Positions 46,868 through 54,925 of a DNA stretch of 64,000 nucleotides are shown here, one piece after another. Under the pieces are notes generated by a model. It ran no database searches and had not been told where the DNA came from. It worked only from the letters and a program-made list of their open reading frames with translations. The position numbers and the translations under genes are program-made. How positions within the stretch are numbered: position 1 is the first letter of the stretch; each line of letters starts with the position of its first letter. Origin of the DNA: Rhodoferax sp. (lineage in GTDB: Bacteria; Pseudomonadota; Gammaproteobacteria; Burkholderiales; Burkholderiaceae_C); contig JACKLL010000016.1 in the NCBI GenBank assembly GCA_024235935.1, positions 10,086-74,085 of the forward strand. Reading direction: 5' to 3'.

Positions 46868-47437
46868 GTGGTCGAGAATCCGCCCGCAGCGCAGCTGCGC
46901 GAAGGCCCTGCGCTGCGCGCGCTGGGCCATGTCGTACGTGTTCTGGCCGGGGTCGGCATGGCGGTGGCGGCGGCCAGTCTGCTGCTGTCGCTGTGCCTGA
47001 TCGGCTGGGCCGTGGTGATGCGCTACGGCTTCAACGCCGCGCCGGTCTGGGTCGACGAGGTGGTCGGCTTCCTGCTGGTGGCCATCGTCATGCTGGCGGC
47101 GGCGCGTACGCTGCGCCAGGGTGAGCACATCGGTGTCGACCTGATGGTCGACCGGCTGGCGCCGCAGGCACGCCGCTGGGCCCAGGCCTGGGCCGCACTG
47201 GCGGTCGGCGCGGTCGCCAGCGTGCTGATCATCAATGGCTGGGAGACCGCCAGCCTGGCACGCATGCTCGGTCTGGTGACCGAGGGCAACCTCGAGTGGC
47301 CGACCTGGTTGCTGATGCTGCTGATGCCGGTGGGTGGCGCCTTGCTGCTGCTGGCGGCGATCGAGGTGCTGTGGCGCGCGCTGGCCGGTCTGCCTGCGCC
47401 GGGAAACCCGGGACACGGGCAGGCGGACAGGTCATGA
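46868..47437 (+). CDS. TRAP transporter small permease, DctQ family
   Basis: This 189-residue protein has four membrane helices and the DctQ features VVMRYGFNAAPVWVDEVVGFLLVAIVMLAAARTLRQGEHIGVDLM. It starts with GTG and its TGA overlaps the ATG of the large permease, so the two subunits are made together. Confidence 0.9.
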   Translation: MVENPPAAQLREGPALRALGHVVRVLAGVGMAVAAASLLLSLCLIGWAVVMRYGFNAAPVWVDEVVGFLLVAIVMLAAARTLRQGEHIGVDLMVDRLAPQARRWAQAWAALAVGAVASVLIINGWETASLARMLGLVTEGNLEWPTWLLMLLMPVGGALLLLAAIEVLWRALAGLPAPGNPGHGQADRS

Positions 47438-48720
47438 TCATTGGCTTGCTGTTCTTCGGGCTGCTGTTGCTGCTGTTCACCGGCTTGCCGATCTTTGCCG
47501 GTCTGGCCGTCTTTGGCGGCGCATTGCAATACTTCACCCAGGGCGAGCTGGGCTCGGTTACCGAGGTCATCTTCGGCGAGGTCAACCGCTACCTGCTGGT
47601 GGCGATTCCGCTGTTCGCGTTCATGGCCCACATCATGATCCGCGGCAAGATCGTCGATGACCTGTATGGCGCCGCCTATACGCTGACACGCCATCTGCCG
47701 GGCGGACTGGGCATTGCCACGATCGCCGCCTGCACGATCTTTGCCGCCATCTCCGGCTCCAGCGTCGCGACGGCGCTGACCATCGGCGCGGTCGCAATTC
47801 CGCAGATGGTGCGCTTCGGCTACGACGAGAAGGCCGCCTATGGACTGGTCGCCGCCGGCGGCACGCTGGGCATCCTGATTCCGCCTTCGGGTCCCATGGT
47901 GCTGTACGGCGTGACCACCGACACCTCGATCGGCGGCCTGTTCATGGCCGGCATCATGCCGGGGCTGCTGATGGCCGGCGTGTTCGTGGCCTGGAACATG
48001 GTGCATACCGCCGTGACGCACCGGCACATCGCGCGCGAGCCGCGCGCCACGCTGCGCGAGGCGCTGGGTGCCGTGCGCCGGTCGGCCTGGGCGATCTCGC
48101 TGCCGGTGTTCGTGCTCGGCGGCATGTATGCCGGCGTGTTCACCGCCACCGAGGCGGCAGCCGCCGGCGCTTGGCTGGCGATCTTCGTGTCGGTCGTGGT
48201 CTACCGGACCGTCGGGCTGCGTGCGATCTGGGCGTCGGCGGTCGAGGCCTGCAGCGTGTCGGCCATGCTGTTCATGATCCTGGCCGGTGCCTCGGTGTTC
48301 GGCCATGTGATGACCAAGCTGCGGATTCCGCAGCAGATCGTCGAGGCGGTGATTGCCGCCGACGTCGGCGTGACCGGCTTCCTGATCATCATGATGGCGC
48401 TGATCTTCGTGCTGGGCATGTTCCTGGAGTCGATCTCCATCATCCTGATCACCACGCCGGTGATCCTGCCGGCCATGGTCCACCTGGGCATCAACCCGAT
48501 CTGGTACGGCGTGCTGCTGGTCATCAACCTCGAACTGGCCCAGATCACGCCGCCGGTGGGCATGAACCTGTTCACCATCAAGGCCATCACCGGCTCGCCG
48601 CTGGGGCCGATCGTGCGCGGGGCGGCGCCCTATGTGGTGCTGATGGTCATGGTGATGGCCATGGTGATGGTCTGGCCGCAGATTGCCTTGTGGCTGCCCG
48701 GGACCATGATGGGCAAATGA
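47434..48720 (+). CDS. TRAP transporter large permease, DctM family
   Basis: This 428-residue inner-membrane protein has about twelve helices. Family segments are FTGLPIFAGLAVFGG near the N-terminus, FAAISGSSVATALTIGAVAIPQM, GGTLGILIPPSGPMVLYG and, towards the end, TPPVGMNLFTIKAITGSPL. It completes the Na+-driven DctPQM importer for a dicarboxylate-like acid. Confidence 0.93.
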   Translation: MIIGLLFFGLLLLLFTGLPIFAGLAVFGGALQYFTQGELGSVTEVIFGEVNRYLLVAIPLFAFMAHIMIRGKIVDDLYGAAYTLTRHLPGGLGIATIAACTIFAAISGSSVATALTIGAVAIPQMVRFGYDEKAAYGLVAAGGTLGILIPPSGPMVLYGVTTDTSIGGLFMAGIMPGLLMAGVFVAWNMVHTAVTHRHIAREPRATLREALGAVRRSAWAISLPVFVLGGMYAGVFTATEAAAAGAWLAIFVSVVVYRTVGLRAIWASAVEACSVSAMLFMILAGASVFGHVMTKLRIPQQIVEAVIAADVGVTGFLIIMMALIFVLGMFLESISIILITTPVILPAMVHLGINPIWYGVLLVINLELAQITPPVGMNLFTIKAITGSPLGPIVRGAAPYVVLMVMVMAMVMVWPQIALWLPGTMMGK

Positions 48721-48747
48721 CGCCGTGATTGGCGCTAAGCTGGTGCC

Positions 48748-49704
48748 ATGGACAAGTTCAAGCAGCTCGAATCCTTCGTGTCGATCGCCACCCGCGGCAG
48801 CCTGACCGCTGCCGCGCAGGCCGAGGGTGTGGCGCCAGCCATCATGGGGCGTCGCCTGGATGCGCTGGAGGAGCGACTGGGCGTGAAGCTGCTGCAGCGC
48901 ACCACGCGGCGCATCACGCTTACGCACGAGGGTAGCGCCTTTCTCGAGGATTGCCAGCGCGTGCTCGCCGACGTGGCCAATGCCGAGGCCAGCGTATCTG
49001 CCGGCGGTGTCAAGGCCAGCGGGCATCTGCGCATCACGGCACCGGCCGGTTTCGGCCGCCGCCACGTGGCGCCGCTGGTGCCGCGGTTTCGGTCGCACCA
49101 TGGCGACGTGACGATCTCGCTCAATCTGAGCGACCGGGTTATCGATATTGGTGCGGAGGGATTCGACTGCGCGGTACGCGTCGGCGATCTGCCGGACTCC
49201 TCGCTGGTCAGCGTGCGCCTGGCCGACAACCGGCGCCTGTGTGTGGCCGCGCCACGCTATCTGCAGCAGCACGGCACGCCGGCCCATCCGTCCGAGTTGT
49301 CGCGTTTCGATTGCCTGGTGCTGTCCAGCGATGCGTCACAGACCCGGGGCTGGGCATTCCAGGTGCCGGCCGAACCGGGCCGGGGCGGCGCCGGTGGGGC
49401 ACTGGCGCCGACCGCAGGCACGACCGTGCTGCATGTGCGGCCGGGCGGCCCGCTCGACTGCTCGGACGGGCAGGTCCTGCATGCATGGTGCCTGGCAGGC
49501 CTGGGGATCGCCTGGCGCAGCAGCTGGGAGGTCGAGGCCGAGGTGGCGGCCGGCACGCTGGTGCCGGTGCTCGAGCAGTTTGCCGGCCCGCCCAATGGCA
49601 TCTTTGCGGTGTTTCCACAGCGCAAGCACCTGCCGCTGCGGGTGCGGCTATGGATCGATTTCCTCAAGCACCACTACGCGCAGCCGGGTTTCTGGACCTC
49701 CTGA
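48748..49704 (+). CDS. LysR-family transcriptional regulator
   Basis: This 318-residue regulator has the DNA-binding N-terminus MDKFKQLESFVSIATRGSLTAAAQAEGVAPAIMGRRLDALEERLGVKLLQRTTRRITLT and the effector domain of the group that includes many single-gene LysR proteins (GHLRITAPAGFGRRHVAPL). It follows the TRAP operon on the same strand by 27 bases, so it may be transcribed with it. The operon then has regulators at both ends. A separate target elsewhere is equally possible. Confidence 0.9.
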   Translation: MDKFKQLESFVSIATRGSLTAAAQAEGVAPAIMGRRLDALEERLGVKLLQRTTRRITLTHEGSAFLEDCQRVLADVANAEASVSAGGVKASGHLRITAPAGFGRRHVAPLVPRFRSHHGDVTISLNLSDRVIDIGAEGFDCAVRVGDLPDSSLVSVRLADNRRLCVAAPRYLQQHGTPAHPSELSRFDCLVLSSDASQTRGWAFQVPAEPGRGGAGGALAPTAGTTVLHVRPGGPLDCSDGQVLHAWCLAGLGIAWRSSWEVEAEVAAGTLVPVLEQFAGPPNGIFAVFPQRKHLPLRVRLWIDFLKHHYAQPGFWTS

Positions 49705-49732
49705 AGCCCGGCTGCAGCCGGCGCCTGGCAGC

Positions 49733-50020
49733 TCAGGCGGGCTTTTTCTTCAGGCACTCGCTCATGAATGCCTTGCGCTCGTCGCCCTTCTTGTCGCCGG
49801 CGTCGGCATTGCAGGTCTTCATCTTGCTTTGCTGCGTCACCGGCTTGGCGCTCAGGCAGGACTTCATGAAAGCCTTGCGCTCGTCGCCTTTCTTGTCGCC
49901 GGCTTCGGCGTTGCAGGTCGTCATCTTGTTCTGTTGCGGCGTCTTGGCCTTGTCTTCGGCATGGGCGACACCCAGCGACAGCGACAGACCGATGGCCAGC
50001 AGGGAGAGCAGCTTCTTCAT
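49733..50020 (-). CDS. psiF: PsiF-repeat protein, exported
   Basis: This 95-residue periplasmic protein has a signal peptide (MKKLLSLLAIGLSLSLGVAHA) and two PsiF repeats of about 32 residues. Each has a pair of Cys in the pattern MxTCNAxAGDKKGDERKAFMxxCL. PsiF is induced by phosphate starvation in E. coli; its role is unknown. The ATG at 50018-50020 gives the signal peptide and follows a GGAAACC-type weak ribosome site. Confidence 0.88.
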   Translation of the reverse strand: MKKLLSLLAIGLSLSLGVAHAEDKAKTPQQNKMTTCNAEAGDKKGDERKAFMKSCLSAKPVTQQSKMKTCNADAGDKKGDERKAFMSECLKKKPA

Positions 50021-50189
50021 GAGGGTTTCCTTGGGTTCAGTGGGGTGTGGCATGCCCGTTGCCGGGCCGCTGTTCAACGCCTGTGAACACGGCCCGGATG
50101 ACAGCGGTGGCGAAATTTAACCGAAATTGCCGCTTTTGCCGTGACCTGGGTCCGCGCAAATGTAAAGAACCTGCGCTGCGGCGCTTCCC

Positions 50190-50195
50190 TAGAAT
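50190..50195 (+). promoter_or_regulatory. -10 box just before argS
   Basis: TAGAAT lies eight bases before the argS ATG at 50204, so if it is the -10 element the message would have almost no leader. The same box occurs upstream of gshA and the HMG-CoA lyase gene. No good -35 element is visible at the usual spacing. Confidence 0.35.
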
Positions 50196-50203
50196 CGAGG
50201 GCT

Positions 50204-51877
50204 ATGCTCAAGATCAAACAGGAATTGCTGGACGGGTTGGCCGGTGTATTGGCGGACCTGGCGCCCGACCAGCCGGTGCGCGCCGTATTTGAATCCCCCA
50301 AGGTGGCTGCCCACGGCGACTTCGCGTCCACGGCGGCCATGCAGCTGGCCAAACCGCTCAAGCGCAACCCGCGCCAGCTGGCCGAACAGCTGCGCGACCA
50401 GTTGCTGGAACTGCCGGTCTACCGGCAATGGGTGTCCGACATCGACATCGCCGGCCCCGGCTTCATCAATATCCGTCTCAAGCCGGCTGCCAAGCAGCAG
50501 GTGGTGCGCGAGGTGCTGACCGAAGCCCAGGCTTTCGGTGTGCTGCCGCCCAACGGCCAGCGTCTGATGGTGGAGTTCGTGTCGGCCAATCCGACCGGCC
50601 CGCTGCATGTCGGCCATGGCCGGCAGGCGGCGCTGGGAGATGCGATCTGCAACCTCGCCGCCACCCAGGGCTGGGATGTCTACCGCGAGTTCTACTACAA
50701 CGACGCCGGTGTGCAGATCGCCACGCTGGCCAACAGCACGCAATTGCGTGCCCGGGGCATCAAGCCGGGCGATGCCGAATGGCCCGAAGCCGCCTACAAC
50801 GGTGACTACATTGCCGATATCGCTGCCGACTTCCTGGCGCGCAAGACGGTGCATGCGGACGACCGCGAGGTCACGGCCAGCGGCGACGTGTCGGACCTCG
50901 ACGCGATCCGGGAATTCGCCGTCGCCTACCTGCGCCATGAGCAGGACCTGGACCTGCAGGCGTTTGCGGTGCGGTTCGACAACTTCTACCTGGAATCGAG
51001 CCTGTACAGCGACGGCAAGGTCGCGCAGACGGTGCAGCGGCTGCAGGATGCCGGCAAGACCTATGAGAAAGACGGCGCCCTGTGGTTGCGGTCGACCGAC
51101 TACGGCGACGACAAGGACCGGGTGATGCGCAAGGGCGACGGCAGCTACACCTACTTCGTGCCCGACGTGGCCTACCACATCAGCAAGTGGGAGCGCGGCT
51201 TCACGCGCGTCGTCAACATCCAGGGCACCGACCACCACGGCACCATCGCACGGGTGCGGGCCGGGTTGCAGGCCGCGGGCGTTGGCATTCCGCCCGGATA
51301 CCCGGACTACGTGCTGCACACCATGGTGCGGGTCATGCGCGGGGGAGTCGAGGTCAAGATCTCCAAGCGCTCGGGCAGCTATGTCACGCTGCGCGACCTG
51401 ATCGAGTGGACCAGCAAGGACGCGGTGCGTTTCTTCCTGCTCAGCCGCAAACCCGACACCGAATACGTGTTCGATGTCGATCTGGCGCTGGCGCAGAACA
51501 ACGACAACCCGGTGTACTACGTCCAGTATGCGCATGCGCGCATCTGCTCGGTGCTGGCCGCCTGGGGCGGTGATGTCGACACATTGGGCGCGGTTGACCT
51601 GGGCGCCCTCGAGAGCGACGCGGCGATGGGCCTGATGCTCACGCTGGCGCGCTACCCGGACATGCTGGCCGCGGCAGCGCGCGACTTCGCGCCGCACGAC
51701 GTGACCTTCTATCTGCGCGAACTGGCCGCGGCCTACCACAGCTACTACGATGCCGAGCGTATCCTGGTCGACGAGGCGCCGGTGCGGCTGGCCCGGCTGG
51801 CCCTGGTCGCCGCGACGGCACAGGTGCTGCGCAACGGACTTGCCTTGCTCGGCGTCGATGCGCCGCGCAAGATGTGA
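50204..51877 (+). CDS. argS: Arginyl-tRNA synthetase
   Basis: This 557-residue class I enzyme charges tRNA-Arg. The N-terminal tRNA-binding domain (GDFASTAAMQLAKPLKRNP) is followed by the HIGH-equivalent HVGHG at residues 135-139 in SANPTGPLHVGHGRQAALGD. The KMSKS-equivalent KISKRSG lies in the second half. The C-terminal anticodon-binding helices end RNGLALLGVDAPRKM. It heads a run with the SPOR and DsbA genes. Confidence 0.97.
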   Translation: MLKIKQELLDGLAGVLADLAPDQPVRAVFESPKVAAHGDFASTAAMQLAKPLKRNPRQLAEQLRDQLLELPVYRQWVSDIDIAGPGFINIRLKPAAKQQVVREVLTEAQAFGVLPPNGQRLMVEFVSANPTGPLHVGHGRQAALGDAICNLAATQGWDVYREFYYNDAGVQIATLANSTQLRARGIKPGDAEWPEAAYNGDYIADIAADFLARKTVHADDREVTASGDVSDLDAIREFAVAYLRHEQDLDLQAFAVRFDNFYLESSLYSDGKVAQTVQRLQDAGKTYEKDGALWLRSTDYGDDKDRVMRKGDGSYTYFVPDVAYHISKWERGFTRVVNIQGTDHHGTIARVRAGLQAAGVGIPPGYPDYVLHTMVRVMRGGVEVKISKRSGSYVTLRDLIEWTSKDAVRFFLLSRKPDTEYVFDVDLALAQNNDNPVYYVQYAHARICSVLAAWGGDVDTLGAVDLGALESDAAMGLMLTLARYPDMLAAAARDFAPHDVTFYLRELAAAYHSYYDAERILVDEAPVRLARLALVAATAQVLRNGLALLGVDAPRKM

Positions 51878-51916
51878 ACAGGAACAATCGATGCAATCAA
51901 CAGGCAAGGAAGCGGC

Positions 51917-52555
51917 ATGAAGCAACAACGTGGCGGGACGATATTGGGTCTGATCATCGGGATGGTGATCGGGCTGGGCGTGGCCCTGGCGGTGGCGGTC
52001 TATGTCAACAAGGTGCCGGTGCCGTTCCTGAACAAGGGACCGAGCCGCTCGATGGATCAGGACGCAGCCGAGCAGCGCCGCAACAAGGACTGGGATCCGA
52101 ACGCACCGCTGTATGGCAAGAACCCGGCCGGTGCGCCGGCCCCTGTGGCGCCGCAGGTTCCGGCCTCGGGCGACACCTCGGGATACAAGGGTGTGCCGCC
52201 TGCCGTCGCCGGCATTCCGACGCCGGCGCCGGCAGCCAAGCCTGGCGCAGGTACTCCATCGGCCGATCCGCTGGGCGACCTCGCCCGTGCGCGTTCCGCC
52301 GCGCCAGCCGGCGTGGACCCGTTCACGTATTTCGTTCAGGTTGGCGCCTACCGCACGGCCGTGGATGCCGAGAGCCAGCGTGCGCGCCTGTCGCTCGGTG
52401 GTGTCGAGGCCCGGGTGTCGGAGCGCGAGCAGTCGGGGCGGACCGTGTACCGTGTGCGCGTCGGACCTTTCGACAAGCGCGAGGATGCCGACCTGACCAA
52501 GCAGAAACTCGAAGGCCTTGGCATGGAAGCGGCACTGGTGCGGGTTCAGCGTTGA
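51917..52555 (+). CDS. SPOR-domain membrane protein
   Basis: This 212-residue protein has one N-terminal membrane helix (residues about 8-30, GGTILGLIIGMVIGLGVALA). A Pro/Ala-rich periplasmic linker and a C-terminal SPOR domain from about residue 135 follow (FTYFVQVGAYRTAVDAESQRARL ... VYRVRVGPFDKREDAD). SPOR domains bind denuded peptidoglycan at the division septum, so it is a FtsN- or DedD-like cell division accessory. A ribosome site AAGGAAG precedes the ATG. It follows argS by 39 bases. Confidence 0.9.
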   Translation: MKQQRGGTILGLIIGMVIGLGVALAVAVYVNKVPVPFLNKGPSRSMDQDAAEQRRNKDWDPNAPLYGKNPAGAPAPVAPQVPASGDTSGYKGVPPAVAGIPTPAPAAKPGAGTPSADPLGDLARARSAAPAGVDPFTYFVQVGAYRTAVDAESQRARLSLGGVEARVSEREQSGRTVYRVRVGPFDKREDADLTKQKLEGLGMEAALVRVQR

Positions 52556-52643
52556 ACTTTTGCGTCGCCATGCCGTCCGACCGCCATGCCTGCAATCTGC
52601 CCGCCACCGTATGGCTATGCGGGCTTCCATCGAGAGAGTTCCC

Positions 52644-53294
52644 ATGAAACGTCGTGATTTTTCGGCGGCCGTGCTGGCCACAGCCACCGCCGCATCGGTC
52701 CCCTGGTCATCGGCCCAGGCACAGATCCGCAAACCGCAGGCCGGGCGGGAATACCTTCAGCTGGACCAGCGGGTGCCGGTCGTGGCGCCGGCCGGATCGA
52801 TCGAAGTGGTCGACTTCTTCTGGTACAGCTGCCCGCACTGCAATGCCTTCGAGCCCTCGCTCCAGGCCTGGCAGAAGCGCCTGCCGGCCGATGTCTCGCT
52901 GCGCCGCATGCCGGTCGGCTTCCGCGATGAGTTCGTGCCCCAGCAGCGCCTGTTCTTCTCCTTGCAGGCCATGGGCCTGATCGACAGGATGCACGCCAAG
53001 GTGTTCGCCGCCATCCATGACGAGCATCTGGATCTCACGCGCGGCAAGCCGATTGCCGAGTGGGTGGGCAAGCAAGGGGTCGACAGTGCGAAATTCGCGG
53101 CGCTCTATGACTCGGCCGAGGTGGGCGAGAAGGTGCGCCAGGCCACGGCGCTGCAGGACGCCTATCGGGTGGCCGGTGTCCCTGCGCTGGGGGTGGCCGG
53201 GCGCTTTTACACCGATGGTGAGATCGCCGGCTCGATGGCGCGCGTGTTGCAGGTGGTCGACTACCTGGTGGCCGACGTCCGCGCTGGCAAATAG
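52644..53294 (+). CDS. dsbA: Thiol:disulfide interchange protein, DsbA type
   Basis: This 216-residue periplasmic oxidase has a signal sequence (about 1-26, ending SSAQA) and the thioredoxin-fold active site CPHC at residues 63-66 (FFWYSCPHCNAF). The cis-proline loop is VAGVPALGVAGRF. It introduces disulfides into exported proteins. The ATG at 52644 is chosen for the signal peptide; the frame is open 42 codons further up. It follows the SPOR gene by 88 bases in the usual betaproteobacterial order. Confidence 0.93.
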   Translation: MKRRDFSAAVLATATAASVPWSSAQAQIRKPQAGREYLQLDQRVPVVAPAGSIEVVDFFWYSCPHCNAFEPSLQAWQKRLPADVSLRRMPVGFRDEFVPQQRLFFSLQAMGLIDRMHAKVFAAIHDEHLDLTRGKPIAEWVGKQGVDSAKFAALYDSAEVGEKVRQATALQDAYRVAGVPALGVAGRFYTDGEIAGSMARVLQVVDYLVADVRAGK

Positions 53295-53424
53295 GCTGCC
53301 GCAACCCGTCGCTGCCCGGCGGGGTGGCTCTCTTTGCTGGCGCGGCCATGGTGGGCCGGAACCCCTGGCAGTCTCGGGGCGATGTTTTCGCCACAGTACT
53401 TGCGGTAGCTGCCAACCCCGGGGC

Positions 53425-53430
53425 TACAAT
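53425..53430 (+). promoter_or_regulatory. -10 box upstream of lptA
   Basis: TACAAT lies 35 bases before the lptA ATG. A TTGCGG at 53400-53405 could be the -35 element, but the 19-base spacer is long. The 170-base gap between dsbA and lptA suggests a promoter here. Confidence 0.4.
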
Positions 53431-53465
53431 GAAACGGCAGGGTTGACTGCAAGTTTCGTGCCTTT

Positions 53466-54113
53466 ATGAAGTTTTCTTCCATTTCTCACACATTGTTGCT
53501 GGTCGCCCTGATGCAGGGAGGCTTGGCCATGGCGGAGCGTGCCGACCGCGAAAAGCCGATGAACATCGAGTCGGACGCACTGCGTTACGACGACGTCAAG
53601 CAGGTCAGCGTTTTCACCGGCAAGGTGGTGCTGACCAAGGGCACGATGCTGATCCGCGGCGCGCGTCTGGACGTGAGCCAGGACGCCGAAGGCAACCAGT
53701 TCGGTGTCGTCACGGCAGAGCCTGGCAAGCGCGCGTTTTTCCGGCAAAAGCGTGACACACGTGCCGACGGTCCGGACGAATTCATGGAGGGTGAGGCGGA
53801 GCTGATCGAGTACGACGGCAAGGCCGACACCGTGAAGTTCTCGCGCCGCGCCATCCTGCGTCGTTACATCGGTGCCACGCTCAATGACGAGATCACCGGC
53901 CAGGTGATCGTGTACGACAACACCACAAGCGTGATGACGGTTGACGGCGGGCCCGCGGCGGCGGGCGCCACCGGTGGCAGCGGTCGGGTGCGTGCGGTGC
54001 TGACACCGCGCAACGACGATACGCGCAGCGGCACGGCGTCGCCCAAGTCCCCTGCGCCGGCGCCGACGGCGCCTTTGCGCAAGTCGTCGACCCTGGGGGG
54101 CGAGAAGAAGTGA
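53466..54113 (+). CDS. lptA: Lipopolysaccharide transport periplasmic protein LptA
   Basis: This 215-residue protein has a signal peptide (cut near LAMA) and the OstA/LptA beta-jellyroll: EKPMNIESDALRYDDVKQVSVFTGKVVLTKGTMLIRG, FMEGEAELIEYDGKADTVKF, and the repeated strand pattern. It bridges the inner and outer membranes for LPS. The last 50 residues are a Pro/Ser/Thr-rich tail without structure. Its stop overlaps the GTG start of lptB. The usual upstream partner lptC is not present; dsbA is there instead. Confidence 0.92.
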   Translation: MKFSSISHTLLLVALMQGGLAMAERADREKPMNIESDALRYDDVKQVSVFTGKVVLTKGTMLIRGARLDVSQDAEGNQFGVVTAEPGKRAFFRQKRDTRADGPDEFMEGEAELIEYDGKADTVKFSRRAILRRYIGATLNDEITGQVIVYDNTTSVMTVDGGPAAAGATGGSGRVRAVLTPRNDDTRSGTASPKSPAPAPTAPLRKSSTLGGEKK

Positions 54114-54925
54114 CGGACGCCGCGACAGGCACCACGGCGAGCCCGCAGGCCGACGTGGCGCAGGAGGCGGGTGCGCCTGTCGCTCAGGTGCGGCTGGAAG
54201 CACGGCACCTGCAGAAGTCGTACGGCAGCCGCATGGTCGTCAAGGACATCTCGCTCTCAGTGGGCGAGGGCGAGGTGGTCGGCCTGCTGGGCCCCAATGG
54301 CGCCGGCAAGACAACATCGTTCTACATTCTGGTCGGCCTGGTGCGTCCCAGTGCCGGCGAGATCACGATCGACGGCAAGTCGGTGACCCATCTGCCGATC
54401 CACCGGCGTGCACGGCTGGGGCTGAGCTACCTGCCGCAGGAAGCCTCGATCTTTCGCAAGCTCAATGTCGAGGACAACGTGCGTGCCGTGCTCGAGCTGC
54501 AGATCGACGCGTCGGGCAAGCCCTTGACACCCGAGCTGGTCGAGGAGCGACTGAGTGCGCTGCTGCAGGATCTGCGGGTTGAGCACCTGCGCAGGTCGCC
54601 GGCACTGGCCCTGTCGGGTGGCGAGCGGCGCCGGGTCGAGATTGCCCGGGCACTGGCGACCCAGCCGCGCTTCATCCTGCTGGACGAACCGTTCGCCGGC
54701 ATCGACCCGATCGCCGTGATCGAGATCCAGCGCATTGTCAGCTTCCTGAAGTCGCGTGGCATCGGTGTGCTGATCACCGACCACAACGTGCGCGAAACGC
54801 TGGGCATCTGCGACCATGCCTACATCATCAGTGACGGCAGCGTGCTGGCACAGGGAACGCCGGACCAGATCGTCGACAACGCCGATGTGCGCCGGGTTTA
54901 CCTGGGCGAGCACTTCAGAATGTAG
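54110..54925 (+). CDS. lptB: LPS export ABC transporter ATPase LptB
   Basis: This 271-residue ATPase powers LPS extraction from the inner membrane. Walker A is GPNGAGKTT at residues 61-69, the signature is LSGGERRRVEIARAL, Walker B is FILLDEPFAGIDP, and the H-loop lies in LITDHNVRETLGICDHAYI. Normal LptB is about 240 residues. This one carries some 28 extra polar N-terminal residues, because the GTG overlapping the lptA stop is the likely start. The rpoN ATG follows the stop at once. Confidence 0.95.
   Translation: MTDAATGTTASPQADVAQEAGAPVAQVRLEARHLQKSYGSRMVVKDISLSVGEGEVVGLLGPNGAGKTTSFYILVGLVRPSAGEITIDGKSVTHLPIHRRARLGLSYLPQEASIFRKLNVEDNVRAVLELQIDASGKPLTPELVEERLSALLQDLRVEHLRRSPALALSGGERRRVEIARALATQPRFILLDEPFAGIDPIAVIEIQRIVSFLKSRGIGVLITDHNVRETLGICDHAYIISDGSVLAQGTPDQIVDNADVRRVYLGEHFRM

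Noticed and set aside
45053..49287. Two minus-strand frames of 787 and 754 codons opposite the CoA transferase/TRAP genes
   Set aside because: Both are antisense shadows rich in His, Asp, Gln and Arg without recognisable domains.
50189..52732. An 847-codon minus-strand frame opposite argS
   Set aside because: argS is certain, and the antisense frame has no motif or ribosome site.
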